A DNA stretch of 64,000 bases from an uncultured Paraprevotella sp. (GCA_944320775.1 CALUIV010000002.1:62001-126000), one strand, 5' to 3'; shown: positions 40,282-50,275, counted from the stretch's first letter. Notes: generated by a model from the letters alone, not told the origin. A program made the numbers and translations.

Positions 40282-41280
40282 ATGGTAAATTACAAAGATT
40301 TAGGTTTGGTTAATACCAAAGAGATGTTTGCTAAGGCCATCAACGGCGGTTATGCAATTCCTGCTTTCAACTTCAACAATATGGAGCAGATGCAGGCTAT
40401 CATTAAGGCAGCTGTAGAGACTAAGTCTCCGGTTATCCTTCAGGTTTCTAAGGGTGCTCGTCAGTATGCTAACGCTACTTTGTTGCGCTATATGGCTCAG
40501 GGTGCTGTTGAGTATGCTAAGGAATTGGGCTGCGAAAATCCTCAGATTGTATTGCATCTCGACCATGGTGATACTTTTGAAACTTGCAAGAGCTGTATCG
40601 ATTCAGGTTTCTCTTCAGTGATGATCGACGGTTCTCACTTGCCATACGAAGAGAACGTTGCCTTGACAAAGAAGGTTGTTGACTATGCTCATCAGTTTGA
40701 TGTAACTGTAGAGGGTGAGCTTGGTGTATTGGCTGGTGTAGAGGATGAAGTTTCTTCAGACCACCATACATATACCAATCCAGAGGAAGTTATTGACTTT
40801 GCAACTCGTACAGGTTGTGATTCTTTGGCAATCTCTATCGGTACTTCTCACGGTGCATACAAGTTTACTCCGGAACAGTGCCATGTAGATCCTGCAACTG
40901 GTCGTTTGGTTCCTCCTCCATTGGCATTTGATGTTTTGGATGCAGTTATGGAGAAACTTCCGGGATTCCCAATCGTATTGCACGGATCATCTTCAGTTCC
41001 TCAGGAAGAAGTTGATACAATCAACAAATATGGTGGTGCTTTGAAAGCTGCTATCGGTATTCCTGAAGAGCAGTTGCGTAAGGCTGCTAAATCTGCAGTT
41101 TGCAAGATCAATATTGATTCTGACTCTCGTTTGGCAATGACTGCAGCAATCCGTCAGGTATTCGCTGAGAAACCAGCTGAGTTCGATCCACGTAAATATT
41201 TGGGTCCGGCTCGTGACAATATGGAGAAATTGTACAAGCACAAAATCATTAACGTTTTGGGTTCTGATAACAAACTCTAA
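40282..41280 (+). CDS. fbaA: Class II fructose-bisphosphate aldolase
   Basis: The 332-residue protein has GGYAIPAFNFNNMEQMQAII, IVLHLDHGDTFETC (zinc-binding HLDHG near residue 94), VTVEGELGVLAGVED, AISIGTSHGAYKF and VLHGSSSVPQE, all class II aldolase landmarks. It splits fructose 1,6-bisphosphate into two triose phosphates in glycolysis, using zinc. Its codon use is narrower than its neighbours' (many GCT, GGT, CGT), as expected of a highly expressed gene. A strong terminator follows. Confidence 0.95.
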   Translation: MVNYKDLGLVNTKEMFAKAINGGYAIPAFNFNNMEQMQAIIKAAVETKSPVILQVSKGARQYANATLLRYMAQGAVEYAKELGCENPQIVLHLDHGDTFETCKSCIDSGFSSVMIDGSHLPYEENVALTKKVVDYAHQFDVTVEGELGVLAGVEDEVSSDHHTYTNPEEVIDFATRTGCDSLAISIGTSHGAYKFTPEQCHVDPATGRLVPPPLAFDVLDAVMEKLPGFPIVLHGSSSVPQEEVDTINKYGGALKAAIGIPEEQLRKAAKSAVCKINIDSDSRLAMTAAIRQVFAEKPAEFDPRKYLGPARDNMEKLYKHKIINVLGSDNKL

Positions 41281-41301
41281 TTTATTGTTTCTATATGTTT
41301 T

Positions 41302-41333
41302 AAGGCGCACAATAAAAAAGTGCGCCTTTTTTG
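41302..41333 (+). terminator. Intrinsic terminator of the aldolase gene
   Basis: AAGGCGCAC (41302-41310) pairs with GTGCGCCTT (41320-41328), followed by TTTTTTG. Confidence 0.85.
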
Positions 41334-41342
41334 TTTATTTTA

Positions 41343-41374
41343 TTTGGTAGTTGTTAAATATTGTTCTATATTTG
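41343..41374 (+). promoter_or_regulatory. Predicted promoter of the coiled-coil OM protein gene
   Basis: TTTG 41343-41346, 20 nt, TATATTTG 41367-41374. It overlaps the longer reading frame starting 41361 and so supports ATG 41412. Confidence 0.65.
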
Positions 41375-41411
41375 TCGCATATTTGACAATAGTTTTCTAA
41401 TTATAAGGCTT

Positions 41412-42473
41412 ATGAATAAGAGAATTTTTAGTGTATTTTTGTGTTTGAGCCTTTCCTTTGTGATGGTGGCACAAAATTTACAGCAGCAGGTACAAGTTTT
41501 AAGAGATTCTATGACAATGATGCGTCAGAATTTGGATTCTATCAGTCGTGTAGAAAAACAGGCTCGTCAGTTATTGACTGAAATAAAGAATCGCGAGGCT
41601 GGTTCTGTTTCAGAGATTGATTCTTTAACTCAGCTGAATACCCGGTTGAATGAACAATTGGAACGTTGCCGGGTGCAGAACGATTCCTTGAAACTGGCTT
41701 TGACACATTTGCAGCGGGAATATCAGATGGCTACAGTCCGTATTGATAGTATTGAACAATATTATACGGAAAAAATTTCAAAATATCAAGAAATAGAGGC
41801 TCATTGGAAACGGAATAAGTATGTGAATATCGGTTATTCTGCTCCTGCTTTAAGTATAGAGAATATACCGGAAAAAGTAAAAAGTGATTATTCTTTCTCA
41901 ATTGTTAACGGACGTACTTTCTATTTGCATAAGAAACCATTGTTTAATATGATTAAGTTCGGTCTGGATTTTGGTTACATTGATATTAATTTTGCCCAAT
42001 ATAATCCAATAGGAGGTGATGATGAAGGTTTTGATGATGAAAACGGAGATGATTCCTGGGGATGGGGTGATGGTAATTATGATCAGAGTGATGATGAAAA
42101 CTATGACGATGAGATCTCAGACATGATTGGTGAGATCATTCCTGATAAATTGTATAAGGCGGAAATTGGTGTTCATTTTGGTCCCTCTATAACAATCAAT
42201 CCGATTGATTATTTAATGGTTAATGCTTATTTCCGTTATGTTCCTTCTTATTCTATGAAAATCTCTCAGGAATTGGATTTTGGTGGATCATTTGCCTCTT
42301 ATTTTAATTTAGGTTTGGCTGTTTCATACAAAATGATTTCAGTCGGTCTGGAGAAACGTTGGGGAACTGCACAGTTTGAAACACAGGAAATTGATGAATT
42401 TGATGAGGAAATTTCTGTTAAGAGAAAATGGACTACTAATTGTCCTCGTTTTTATATCAGTTTCAGATTGTAA
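41412..42473 (+). CDS. Exported coiled-coil protein with a probable beta-barrel C-terminus
   Basis: The 353-residue protein has a signal peptide (about 1-20), a heptad-rich coiled coil (about 22-140: LQQQVQVLRDSMTMM, LTQLNTRLNEQLERC, REYQMATVRIDSIEQYY), then an aspartate/glycine/tryptophan-rich acidic insert (about 205-240, DDEGFDDENGDDSWGWGD), and a C-terminal half with alternating strands ending FYISFRL, suggestive of an outer-membrane barrel. I do not recognise a named family. The acidic insert could bind calcium or form an external loop. Confidence 0.65.
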   Translation: MNKRIFSVFLCLSLSFVMVAQNLQQQVQVLRDSMTMMRQNLDSISRVEKQARQLLTEIKNREAGSVSEIDSLTQLNTRLNEQLERCRVQNDSLKLALTHLQREYQMATVRIDSIEQYYTEKISKYQEIEAHWKRNKYVNIGYSAPALSIENIPEKVKSDYSFSIVNGRTFYLHKKPLFNMIKFGLDFGYIDINFAQYNPIGGDDEGFDDENGDDSWGWGDGNYDQSDDENYDDEISDMIGEIIPDKLYKAEIGVHFGPSITINPIDYLMVNAYFRYVPSYSMKISQELDFGGSFASYFNLGLAVSYKMISVGLEKRWGTAQFETQEIDEFDEEISVKRKWTTNCPRFYISFRL

Positions 42474-42501
42474 ACAGATATTGTAAGATTCAAGTAAAGA
42501 T

Positions 42502-42547
42502 AAAACCCGTATTGAAGAAAGATATTCCAATACGGGTTTTATTTTTT
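42502..42547. terminator. Bidirectional terminator
   Basis: A perfect 13-bp stem (42502-42514 with 42528-42540), with a T-run on the plus side, lies between convergent genes. Confidence 0.85.
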
Positions 42548-42561
42548 ATTCTGATTATTGA

Positions 42562-43647
42562 TTATGGTTCGGTTTCATTGTTGCTTATGTGTTCAATTCC
42601 ACCATTTTCTTCGAAGAAAGTTACTTTGGTCGTTGCGTCCTTATCGAATAAAATGTTATTGAACATTTCTGTATATCCAAATTGAGCTATAGATATTTCA
42701 TTCGAACTGTATGATTTTGTATTATCAAAAATTGTTATGTTTGCAGGGGCTGGTACATTGTAGTGAATACCTTCATCCTGTTTCTTTTTCCATTTTTTAC
42801 CTTTTTCTTCTTTTTCTGGTAAAGGTTGAGGTAATCTTTGCTGATTTTTTATAGATATATAAATAGGAGAACCTGCAAGATCGTCATTGCTGACTACACC
42901 TAGTTTTTCTGAGAACCGGAATAGAATTTGTTTGTCGGTCCAGTCGTTAGGGACAAGATGAATGACAAAAACTTCCGTGCTTGTACTGTAAGATCCTTTG
43001 AAAAGTTGGCTTAGTGCTTCTTCCTGTTCCGTCAGTTGGTTTAACATAAGCTTTAATTGTTCTCCGTCTTTTGGTGTGTTGTCGGCTTCTCCCCGAATAA
43101 GTGCGGAACGGCTTTCGCGGATATCGTAGATTTCCTGAGCTGTCAGATCTGCTATTTTCGCATTACTTTCTGCTGCCAGAATCTCTCTATTCATGTAATC
43201 TCTCGGATTTAAAGCTTTTGGTGCTTGGATTCTTTTGGGAATGGCCGGAAGTTTTTCGTCAGATTTTTCTGTATTGATTGAAAGTAAGATTCCGTCTTTG
43301 TTGAGGCTGACAAGCGGAGCTATAGTTTTCTTTTTGAGTGCAATACTATAAAATTTATCCGGATCAGGAACACCATAGGGACACATTTCAATATCTTTGA
43401 TTGTCCAATGGGTTTCCGGAGTCATGCTGACATTCTTCAGTCTAAGATAACGGTCGGCATATTTGGCAAACTCTCCTGGAGTATAGACTTCTTTTTCGGC
43501 TGTAATGACTATTCTCAAGGCTGTTTTCGGCAGACAATATGTGATTCCATCAGCCGTTACGCCGGGAGTATACGAAGTTACTTCTGTTTGGGCTGCAGCC
43601 CCGAAACTCAGCAGGGCTAGGCAGGCAGTGATCATTTCCTTTTTCAT
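42562..43647 (-). CDS. DUF4831 family exported protein
   Basis: The 361-residue protein has a signal peptide (ending GAAAQ, residue 20) and the DUF4831 pattern: TYCLPKTALRIVITAEKEVY, PGEFAKYADRYLRLKNV, ESRSALIRGEADNTPKDGEQ and a C-terminal part with RFSEKLGVVSNDDLAGSPIY. The family is of unknown function and widespread in Bacteroidales. Near residue 283-300 there is a charged KEEKGKKWKKKQDEG stretch. It lies 16 bp after the nnr gene on the same strand. Confidence 0.8.
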   Translation of the reverse strand: MKKEMITACLALLSFGAAAQTEVTSYTPGVTADGITYCLPKTALRIVITAEKEVYTPGEFAKYADRYLRLKNVSMTPETHWTIKDIEMCPYGVPDPDKFYSIALKKKTIAPLVSLNKDGILLSINTEKSDEKLPAIPKRIQAPKALNPRDYMNREILAAESNAKIADLTAQEIYDIRESRSALIRGEADNTPKDGEQLKLMLNQLTEQEEALSQLFKGSYSTSTEVFVIHLVPNDWTDKQILFRFSEKLGVVSNDDLAGSPIYISIKNQQRLPQPLPEKEEKGKKWKKKQDEGIHYNVPAPANITIFDNTKSYSSNEISIAQFGYTEMFNNILFDKDATTKVTFFEENGGIEHISNNETEP

Positions 43648-43663
43648 AATTCTATGTAGTCGG

Positions 43664-45178
43664 TTAGATTCTTTTCAATGTTTTAAATGCCTGAGGTAAA
43701 TAAGTGATAATATCGCTGGCCGTCATACATTCTTCTTCCAATACTTTTGCTGCCAGATCTCCTGCAAGTCCATGTAGGAATACTCCCATGATGACAGCTT
43801 TTTCTACAGGGTATTTTTGTGCCAGCAATGCTGCCAGAATACCACATAAGACATCGCCACTTCCAGCGGTTGCCATACCGGCATTTCCGTTTGTGTTGAT
43901 GAATGTTTTTCCGGTTGGAGTACAGATCATGGTGAAATGTCCTTTAAGGACAATATAAATTTGCCGTTTTATGGCTAATTCCCGGGCTTTACTCAGACGT
44001 TCAAAGCTATCCGTACATTGGCCGATGAGCCGTTCCAATTCTTTCACATGCGGTGTGAGTATACTGTTTTGTGGTATATCCTGTATCCATTCTTTATGAC
44101 TGCCTAGAATATTTAAGGCGTCAGCATCAAGGATTACCGGAATGGAGGCCTGAAGCAAAAATTCACGTAAGGCCATGGCTGTGTTTTCATTGTCTCCCAG
44201 TCCCGGTCCGATTGCGATACTACTGTATTCATGGGTACTGATTGAGTTTGTGATGATGTCGTCATCGATGTCATGACTAAGAATAGCTTCGGGAATAGTG
44301 ACCTGCAGAATATCATTGTTCATTCTTGGTGTATGAACCGTAACTTTTCCAGCTCCGCAACGTAAACAAGCGCGTGATGCCAATATAGTACATCCGGCCA
44401 TTCCAAAACTGCCTCCGACAATGAGTGCATGGCCCATCATTCCTTTATGGGCAAAGGGGTCACGGGGACGAAGGTAGCCGGAAAGCGTTTTTGACTCTAT
44501 TGTTTCTATACTGCTTTCGGCTTCTTGAATGTAAGCAGGATGTAATCCGATGTTGAGGATTTTTAATTCGCCGATATATTTCTGGATTTCCGGAAAGAAG
44601 AATGCCAGTTTGGGTAGTTGAATGGTAAGTGTGAGCGAGGCACGGACAATACAAGACATGTTGTTGTAGGTATTGTCTTCGCACATGAGACCGGATGGAA
44701 TGTCTATGCTGACGACTTTTGCCTTACAGGCATTAATACTTTTGGCAACGCTGGCGTAACCACCACTCAGTGGTTTGTTCAATCCGGTTCCGAAAAGTCC
44801 GTCGATAATCACGTCATTACTTTCTATAGTCGGAAAAGTGAATTGATTCATGACTTCGGTTAACCGGACGTTTGGGTACATGGTAAGTCTGGTCTTGTTT
44901 GTTTCGCATTCTTCGCTTAATTTCCCTGAAACATTGAACAAATAAACTTCTGCTGAATATCCTTTTTGTGCCAGCATACGTGAAACGGCAAGTGCATCAC
45001 CGCCATTGTTTCCCGGACCGGCAAAGACGAAGAAACGCGTTTGGTTGTCCCAACGCGAAACGAGTTCGTTTGTAATGGCTGTTGAAGCCCGTTCCATCAA
45101 GTCTATCGGACTGATCGGTTCGTGCTCAACTGTATATTTATCAAGTTCTTTAAATTGTCCTCCAGTAAGTATTTTCAT
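43664..45178 (-). CDS. nnr: Bifunctional NAD(P)H-hydrate epimerase / ADP-dependent dehydratase
   Basis: The 504-residue protein joins a YjeF_N epimerase (about 1-215: FFVFAGPGNNGGDALAVSRM and VIIDGLFGTGLNKPLSG) to a carbohydrate-kinase-like dehydratase (about 225-500: HKGMMGHALIVGGSFGMAG, VILDADALNIL, TPHVKELERLIG and NGNAGMATAGSGDVLCGILA). It repairs hydrated NADH and NADPH. ATG 45178 precedes the family's start KILTGGQFKELD; the longer frame is rejected. Confidence 0.93.
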   Translation of the reverse strand: MKILTGGQFKELDKYTVEHEPISPIDLMERASTAITNELVSRWDNQTRFFVFAGPGNNGGDALAVSRMLAQKGYSAEVYLFNVSGKLSEECETNKTRLTMYPNVRLTEVMNQFTFPTIESNDVIIDGLFGTGLNKPLSGGYASVAKSINACKAKVVSIDIPSGLMCEDNTYNNMSCIVRASLTLTIQLPKLAFFFPEIQKYIGELKILNIGLHPAYIQEAESSIETIESKTLSGYLRPRDPFAHKGMMGHALIVGGSFGMAGCTILASRACLRCGAGKVTVHTPRMNNDILQVTIPEAILSHDIDDDIITNSISTHEYSSIAIGPGLGDNENTAMALREFLLQASIPVILDADALNILGSHKEWIQDIPQNSILTPHVKELERLIGQCTDSFERLSKARELAIKRQIYIVLKGHFTMICTPTGKTFINTNGNAGMATAGSGDVLCGILAALLAQKYPVEKAVIMGVFLHGLAGDLAAKVLEEECMTASDIITYLPQAFKTLKRI

Positions 45179-45233
45179 AATGCAAATATAACTAAAAACG
45201 ATGTTACCGAATTTTTCTCTTGTAGATTTTTTA

Positions 45234-45241
45234 TATCTTTG
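45234..45241 (+). promoter_or_regulatory. -7 box of the hpt gene
   Basis: TATCTTTG, 22 bp before ATG 45264. The -33 element is weak. Confidence 0.45.
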
Positions 45242-45263
45242 CGGCAAAATTACGAAAAAACCG

Positions 45264-45800
45264 ATGGACACCATTCAAATTAAAGATAAAACTTTTGCCA
45301 TTTCAATACCTGAATCGGCGATTTTAAAACAAGTGCAGCGTGTGGCCAATGCGATCGAACATGATTATGCAGGGCAAAATCCTTTGTTTTTAGTGGTTTT
45401 GAATGGCGCTTTTGTTTTTGCTGCAGATTTGATCCGGGCGGTTCGTTTACCTTCTGAAGTTACATTTGTCAAGTTGTCTTCTTATGAAGGTATGTCGTCT
45501 ACAGGTGTTATTAAAAGTATGATTGGTTTGAATACTGATCTGACCGGACGTCCTGTAATTATTGTTGAAGATATTATTGATTCGGGACAAACGATGGTAC
45601 ATCTTTTAGATGAGATTGCTGCGCAGAATCCAGCATCAGTTGCAGTATGTACCTTATTGGTCAAGCCGGATAATTTGAAAGTGAAACTCGATGTTAAATA
45701 TTGCTGCATGGAGATTCCTAATGATTTTATTGTCGGTTACGGATTGGATTATGACGGATATGGTCGTAATCTGCGCGACATATACACTGTAGTCGAATGA
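45264..45800 (+). CDS. hpt: Hypoxanthine phosphoribosyltransferase
   Basis: The 178-residue protein has FLVVLNGAFVFAADLIRAV, KLSSYEGMSSTG, VIIVEDIIDSGQTM (the PRPP-binding EDIIDSG loop near residue 100) and IVGYGLDYDGYGRNL, the hypoxanthine-guanine type features. It salvages hypoxanthine (and probably guanine) to the nucleotide. Adenylate kinase follows after 75 bp. Confidence 0.93.
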   Translation: MDTIQIKDKTFAISIPESAILKQVQRVANAIEHDYAGQNPLFLVVLNGAFVFAADLIRAVRLPSEVTFVKLSSYEGMSSTGVIKSMIGLNTDLTGRPVIIVEDIIDSGQTMVHLLDEIAAQNPASVAVCTLLVKPDNLKVKLDVKYCCMEIPNDFIVGYGLDYDGYGRNLRDIYTVVE

Positions 45801-45875
45801 TCTCGGATTATTGATGACAAGGGGTAGGAAAATAACATAATTTGAAAGCAAATATATTATTAAGTTTTTAAGGTA

Positions 45876-46445
45876 ATGAAGAATATTGTAATTTTCGGTG
45901 CGCCAGGTTCTGGTAAAGGAACTCAGAGCGACAAAATTGTAGCCAAGTATGGTTTCAAGCATATTTCAACAGGTGATGTATTGCGTGGTGAAATTAAAAA
46001 TGGAACAGAATTGGGCAAGACTGCTCAGGGATATATTGACAATGGTCAGTTGATTCCGGATTCTTTGATGATTGATATTTTGGCTAATGTTTATGACAGC
46101 TTTGGTGCTGTTGAAGGTGTTATCTTTGATGGCTTTCCACGTACGATTCCTCAGGCTGAGGCTTTGAAGCAGATGTTGGCAGAGCGCGGTACGGAAGTGA
46201 GCGTGATGTTGGATCTGGAAGTGCCGGAAGCAGAACTGATGGATCGTCTGATTAAACGTGGTCAGATTTCAGGACGTGCAGATGACAACGAAGAAACAAT
46301 CAAGAAACGTTTGACAGTATATCACAACCAGACAGCTCCTTTGATTGACTGGTATAAGGCTGACGGTAAATATCAGCATATTACTGGTACAGGAGAGCTG
46401 GATGTAATCTTTGCAGCAATTTGTGAGGCAATAGATCGCGCTTGA
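45876..46445 (+). CDS. adk: Adenylate kinase
   Basis: The 189-residue protein has the P-loop IFGAPGSGKGTQSDKI at the start, FKHISTGDVLRGEI, VIFDGFPRTIPQAEAL and RGQISGRADDNEETIKKRL. The zinc/LID insertion is short, as in the 190-residue bacterial form. It interconverts AMP, ATP and ADP. Confidence 0.95.
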   Translation: MKNIVIFGAPGSGKGTQSDKIVAKYGFKHISTGDVLRGEIKNGTELGKTAQGYIDNGQLIPDSLMIDILANVYDSFGAVEGVIFDGFPRTIPQAEALKQMLAERGTEVSVMLDLEVPEAELMDRLIKRGQISGRADDNEETIKKRLTVYHNQTAPLIDWYKADGKYQHITGTGELDVIFAAICEAIDRA

Positions 46446-46602
46446 TATTGTTGTCGTATTTTTCTTGTTACGGAGATTATATTGAATGACAAACGACGCT
46501 TGGGAATACAAGGGGTCGTTTGCCATTCCTGTTTTTAAAGGCATTTTGCGTATGCCGGATATGTAACCTTAAAATAAAGAATTTTAATAAAAGACGGAAG
46601 AC

Positions 46603-47778
46603 ATGGCAGAATCCAATTTTGTTGACTACGTGAAGATTTATTGCCGCTCAGGAAAGGGCGGTCGTGGTTCCATGCATATGCATCGGGCCAAATATGTGCC
46701 AAATGGGGGACCCGACGGAGGAGACGGAGGCAGAGGAGGCCACGTCTATCTACGTGGTAACCGTAATTATTGGACCTTACTGCATTTGCGTTATGACCGG
46801 CATGTTTTTGCCGGACATGGTGGTAATGGTTCAAAATGTCGCTCGACAGGTAAAGACGGCGAAGATAAATATATAGAAGTTCCTTGTGGTACAGTGGTTT
46901 ATAATGCAGATACGGGCGAGTATGTTTGTGATGTGACAGAGCATGGTCAGGAAGTGATGTTACTGAAAGGTGGACGAGGTGGTCTGGGTAACTGGAATTT
47001 CCGTACGGCTACCAATCAGGCACCGCGTTATGCACAGCCTGGTGAGCCGATGCGTGAAATGATGGTGATTCTTGAGCTGAAGCTTCTTGCTGATGTTGGT
47101 CTGGTCGGTTTTCCAAATGCCGGTAAGTCTACGTTGTTGAGCGCTGTTTCATCTGCACGTCCTAAAATCGCGAATTATCCATTTACGACACTTGAGCCGA
47201 GTTTGGGTATCGTGTCTTATCGGGATAATCAGTCTTTTGTCATGGCGGATATTCCTGGTATCATCGAAGGAGCCAGCGAGGGACGAGGATTGGGATTACG
47301 TTTCCTGAGACATATTGAGCGGAACTCTTTGCTTTTGTTTATGGTGCCGGGTGATACGGACGATATCAAGAAGGAATATGAGATTCTGCTTCATGAAGTA
47401 GCGACATTTAATCCTGAACTGCTTGACAAACAACGGGTGCTGGCAATCACAAAAAGTGATTTGCTCGATGATGAATTGATTGATATGCTTTCGGAACAGT
47501 TGCCTCAGGATGTACCGCATGTATTCATTTCGGCGGTTACAGGAAAAGGAATAGCCCAATTGAAAGACCTCCTCTGGAAAGAACTGAACAGTGAAAGCAA
47601 CAAATTGCAGGCTATTACTGACCAAACCAATATCGTGCATCGAAATAAAGATGTCAACCAATTGCGCAATGAATTGCGTGCAATGGGTGAAGACGAAGAC
47701 TTTGATTTTGTGGATGATGATGAAATAGAGGATTTGGATGACTTTGAATATGAAGAAGAATGGGACGATGAACAGTAA
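46603..47778 (+). CDS. obgE: GTPase Obg
   Basis: The 391-residue protein has the glycine-rich Obg domain (about 1-160: [52 protein letters not shown]), then a G domain with [30 protein letters not shown] and TKSDLLDD, and a very acidic tail ([20 protein letters not shown]). Obg acts in 50S subunit maturation and stress control. The pgeF start codon lies within its last codons. Confidence 0.95.
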   Translation: MAESNFVDYVKIYCRSGKGGRGSMHMHRAKYVPNGGPDGGDGGRGGHVYLRGNRNYWTLLHLRYDRHVFAGHGGNGSKCRSTGKDGEDKYIEVPCGTVVYNADTGEYVCDVTEHGQEVMLLKGGRGGLGNWNFRTATNQAPRYAQPGEPMREMMVILELKLLADVGLVGFPNAGKSTLLSAVSSARPKIANYPFTTLEPSLGIVSYRDNQSFVMADIPGIIEGASEGRGLGLRFLRHIERNSLLLFMVPGDTDDIKKEYEILLHEVATFNPELLDKQRVLAITKSDLLDDELIDMLSEQLPQDVPHVFISAVTGKGIAQLKDLLWKELNSESNKLQAITDQTNIVHRNKDVNQLRNELRAMGEDEDFDFVDDDEIEDLDDFEYEEEWDDEQ

Positions 47779-48607
47779 CATTCAACAAACAGATAAGACT
47801 CAGACGCTTTTGCCCGATTTGCTTTTTCATGATTTGGGCAAAGGCGTTTTGGCTTTTAGTACCTGTAGGGGTGGAGGAGTTGGTATAGGACCGTATTCTT
47901 CATTTAATATAAATGCCTATTGTGGTGACAGTGAAGAGCATATAAAAAGGAACCGCAGCCTTTTGCTGAATTTCCTGAAGTTGGATTCTGAACATTTGAT
48001 TATGCCGCATCAGACTCATGGGGTAACGGTTGCCGCTATTGATGCGGCATATTTTGAATACAATGACGAACAGCGGAAGGCTTGTCTGGAGGGTGTGGAT
48101 GCACTGATAACCAATTTACGAGGAGTTTGTATAGGGGTCTCTACTGCCGACTGTATTCCGATTCTTTGTTATGATGCGACTTGTGGTATCGTTGCAGCTA
48201 TTCATGCGGGTTGGAGAAGTACTGTCGGGCGCATTGTGCGTAGTACTATAGCACAGATGCAGTCAATTTTTGGAAGCCAGCCTGCCAATATTCGGGCTGT
48301 AATTTGTCCTGGTATATCTGTTGATGCTTTTGAAGTTGGCGATGAAGTCTATGAAAACTTCGCTCATCATGGTTTTCCGATGGAGCAACTGGCTGTACGC
48401 TATCCGGCAAAAGATGGTAGTGGCGAGAAATGGCATATTGATCTTTGGGAAGCAAACCGATTACAATTGCTGGAAAGCGGAGTTCCTTCCGGGCAAATAT
48501 CCTGTTCCGGAATTTGTACTTATACGCATAGTGATAAATTTTTTTCAGCTCGTAAATTAGGTATTGCATCCGGGCGTATATTCAATGGAATTCTTTTATC
48601 TCCTTGA
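47768..48607 (+). CDS. pgeF: Peptidoglycan editing factor PgeF (laccase-domain, YfiH family)
   Basis: The 279-residue protein contains [51 protein letters not shown] and [17 protein letters not shown], with the His-Cys-His metal set of the family. PgeF hydrolyses wrongly incorporated residues in peptidoglycan precursors. ATG 47768 overlaps the obgE end by 11 bp; ATG 47750 is an alternative. Co-transcribed with obgE. Confidence 0.88.
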   Translation: MNSNIQQTDKTQTLLPDLLFHDLGKGVLAFSTCRGGGVGIGPYSSFNINAYCGDSEEHIKRNRSLLLNFLKLDSEHLIMPHQTHGVTVAAIDAAYFEYNDEQRKACLEGVDALITNLRGVCIGVSTADCIPILCYDATCGIVAAIHAGWRSTVGRIVRSTIAQMQSIFGSQPANIRAVICPGISVDAFEVGDEVYENFAHHGFPMEQLAVRYPAKDGSGEKWHIDLWEANRLQLLESGVPSGQISCSGICTYTHSDKFFSARKLGIASGRIFNGILLSP

Positions 48608-48641
48608 GGTGCTGTTCATGACAGGTTGGAACAGATAAAAT

Positions 48642-48688
48642 AAAAGTCATTTCCCAATGCCTTAGCATAAAGGAAATGACTTTTTTTG
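48642..48688. terminator. Bidirectional terminator
   Basis: A 13-bp stem (48642-48654 with 48672-48684) with T-runs on both strands lies between pgeF and the convergent small gene. Confidence 0.85.
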
Positions 48689-48718
48689 TATAACCAGAGC
48701 TGCTAACAGCATGATTGG

Positions 48719-48931
48719 TTATTTGTTTTTATGTCGGTTTGCCCGGCGTTGACGGATTTCAGCCTTCATTTTGGCTGCCCCTGAGCCATGAGCCCCCGTG
48801 ATATAACTTTTCTTTTTAGCTTTTGTTTTTATTTTGTTTTCACCGGCTTTTGCCTTTTTGTCTGATCCGCCACGGAAAACAATACCTCCGGTAATAACCA
48901 GATCGATGTCGTCTCCTCCAAAATTAGCCAT
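48719..48931 (-). CDS. Small basic hypothetical protein
   Basis: The 70-residue protein begins MANFGGDDIDLVITGGIVFR and becomes very lysine/arginine-rich (KIKTKAKKKSYITGAHGSGA... EIRQRRANRHKNK). I do not recognise a family. ATG 48931 lies 29 bp after the AICAR transformylase stop, and the terminator at 48642-48688 ends it properly, which favours a real gene. The basic tail suggests binding to nucleic acid or the ribosome (inference). Confidence 0.5.
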   Translation of the reverse strand: MANFGGDDIDLVITGGIVFRGGSDKKAKAGENKIKTKAKKKSYITGAHGSGAAKMKAEIRQRRANRHKNK

Positions 48932-48959
48932 ATACGGTATTGTTTTGAAGTCGTACTGA

Positions 48960-50141
48960 TTAATGATGGAACAGACGTACACCAGTAAAGGCCATAGCAA
49001 TACCATATTTATCGCATGTTTCGATAACATGGTCATCGCGTACGCTACCTCCTGCCTGAGCTACATATTGTACACCACTTTTGTGGGCACGTTCGATATT
49101 GTCACCGAATGGGAAGAAGGCATCAGAGCCTAGAGCAACATTTGTATTCTGGGCAATCCAGGCTTTCTTCTCTTCCATAGTGAGTGGCTCTGGTTTTTCT
49201 GTGAAAAATTTTTGCCATTCACCGTCAGCCAATACATCCATATAATCCTCGCTGATGTAAATATCAATCGTATTGTCTCGATCGGCACGACGGATCTTTT
49301 CAACAAACGGCAGATTCATTACTTTGGGATGTTGGCGTAACCACCAGATATCTGCTTTGTTACCGGCCAGACGGGTACAATGAATACGACTTTGTTGTCC
49401 AGCACCGATACCGATAGCCTGTCCGTCCTTTACGTAACAAACCGAATTACTTTGTGTATATTTCAATGTGATAAGAGCAATCATCAGGTCACGACGAGCC
49501 TCTTCGGTAAATGTTTTGTTTTGGGTTGGGATGTTTTCAAAGAGTGCCGGATCGTTCAGTTTGATTTCGTTGCGGCCTTGTTCGAAAGTGATACCAAAAA
49601 CTTGTTTGGTTTCGATTGGAGCAGGTACATAGTTCGGGTCGATTTGAATCACATTGTAAGTTCCGTTACGTTTGGCACGTAGGATTTCCAAGGCTTCTGC
49701 TGTATATCCTGGAGCAATAACACCATCGGATACTTCCCGTTTGATAAGCAGAGCAGTTGCTTCGTCGCAAGTGTCGCTTAAAGCAATGAAATCACCGTAG
49801 CTGGACATACGGTCTGCACCGCGTGCACGTGCATAAGCATTGGCAATCGGAGTCAATGGTACCTTGATATCATCTACAAAATAGATTTTCTTGAGGGTAT
49901 CACTCAGTGGAAGTCCAACAGCTGCTCCGGCAGGTGATACGTGTTTAAACGATGCAGCAGCAGGGAGTCCGGTAGCTTCTTTAAGTTCTTTGACGAGCTG
50001 CCAGCTGTTCAGGGCATCCAGGAAATTGATATATCCCGGGCGGCCACTCAGCACTTCAATCGGCAGTTCACCTTCAGTCATGTAGATGCGTGAAGGCTTC
50101 TGGTTCGGATTACATCCGTACTTTAATGCGAGTTCTTTCAT
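48960..50141 (-). CDS. AICAR formyltransferase (PurH transformylase domain only)
   Basis: The 393-residue protein has LKYGCNPNQKPSRIY, LPAAASFKHVSPAGAAVGLP (the KH motif of the transformylase active site), GDFIALSD, KYTQSNSVCYVKDGQAIGIG, AGQQSRIHCTRLAGNKAD and GSDAFFPFGDNIERA. It lacks the N-terminal IMP cyclohydrolase domain of ordinary PurH (about 510-530 residues), so it transfers the formyl group to AICAR but needs a separate cyclohydrolase. A TATCTTTG box at 50181-50174 fits its promoter. Confidence 0.9.
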   Translation of the reverse strand: MKELALKYGCNPNQKPSRIYMTEGELPIEVLSGRPGYINFLDALNSWQLVKELKEATGLPAAASFKHVSPAGAAVGLPLSDTLKKIYFVDDIKVPLTPIANAYARARGADRMSSYGDFIALSDTCDEATALLIKREVSDGVIAPGYTAEALEILRAKRNGTYNVIQIDPNYVPAPIETKQVFGITFEQGRNEIKLNDPALFENIPTQNKTFTEEARRDLMIALITLKYTQSNSVCYVKDGQAIGIGAGQQSRIHCTRLAGNKADIWWLRQHPKVMNLPFVEKIRRADRDNTIDIYISEDYMDVLADGEWQKFFTEKPEPLTMEEKKAWIAQNTNVALGSDAFFPFGDNIERAHKSGVQYVAQAGGSVRDDHVIETCDKYGIAMAFTGVRLFHH

Positions 50142-50275
50142 AACGAATATATTAAAGTGAGATACATTTTTTGCAAAGATACGATTTCTTGTTAAAAAAC
50201 GGGCATAATGAACGAAAAATCCCTGTCACACGCTTGTGACAGGGACAAACAGTCTGCAATATTTTGATGTCGGTT

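Noticed and set aside
46489-46525. Hairpin between adk and obgE (CAAACGAC with GTCGTTTG)
   Set aside because: An 8-bp stem with a long loop and no T-run; too weak to call a terminator or regulatory element.
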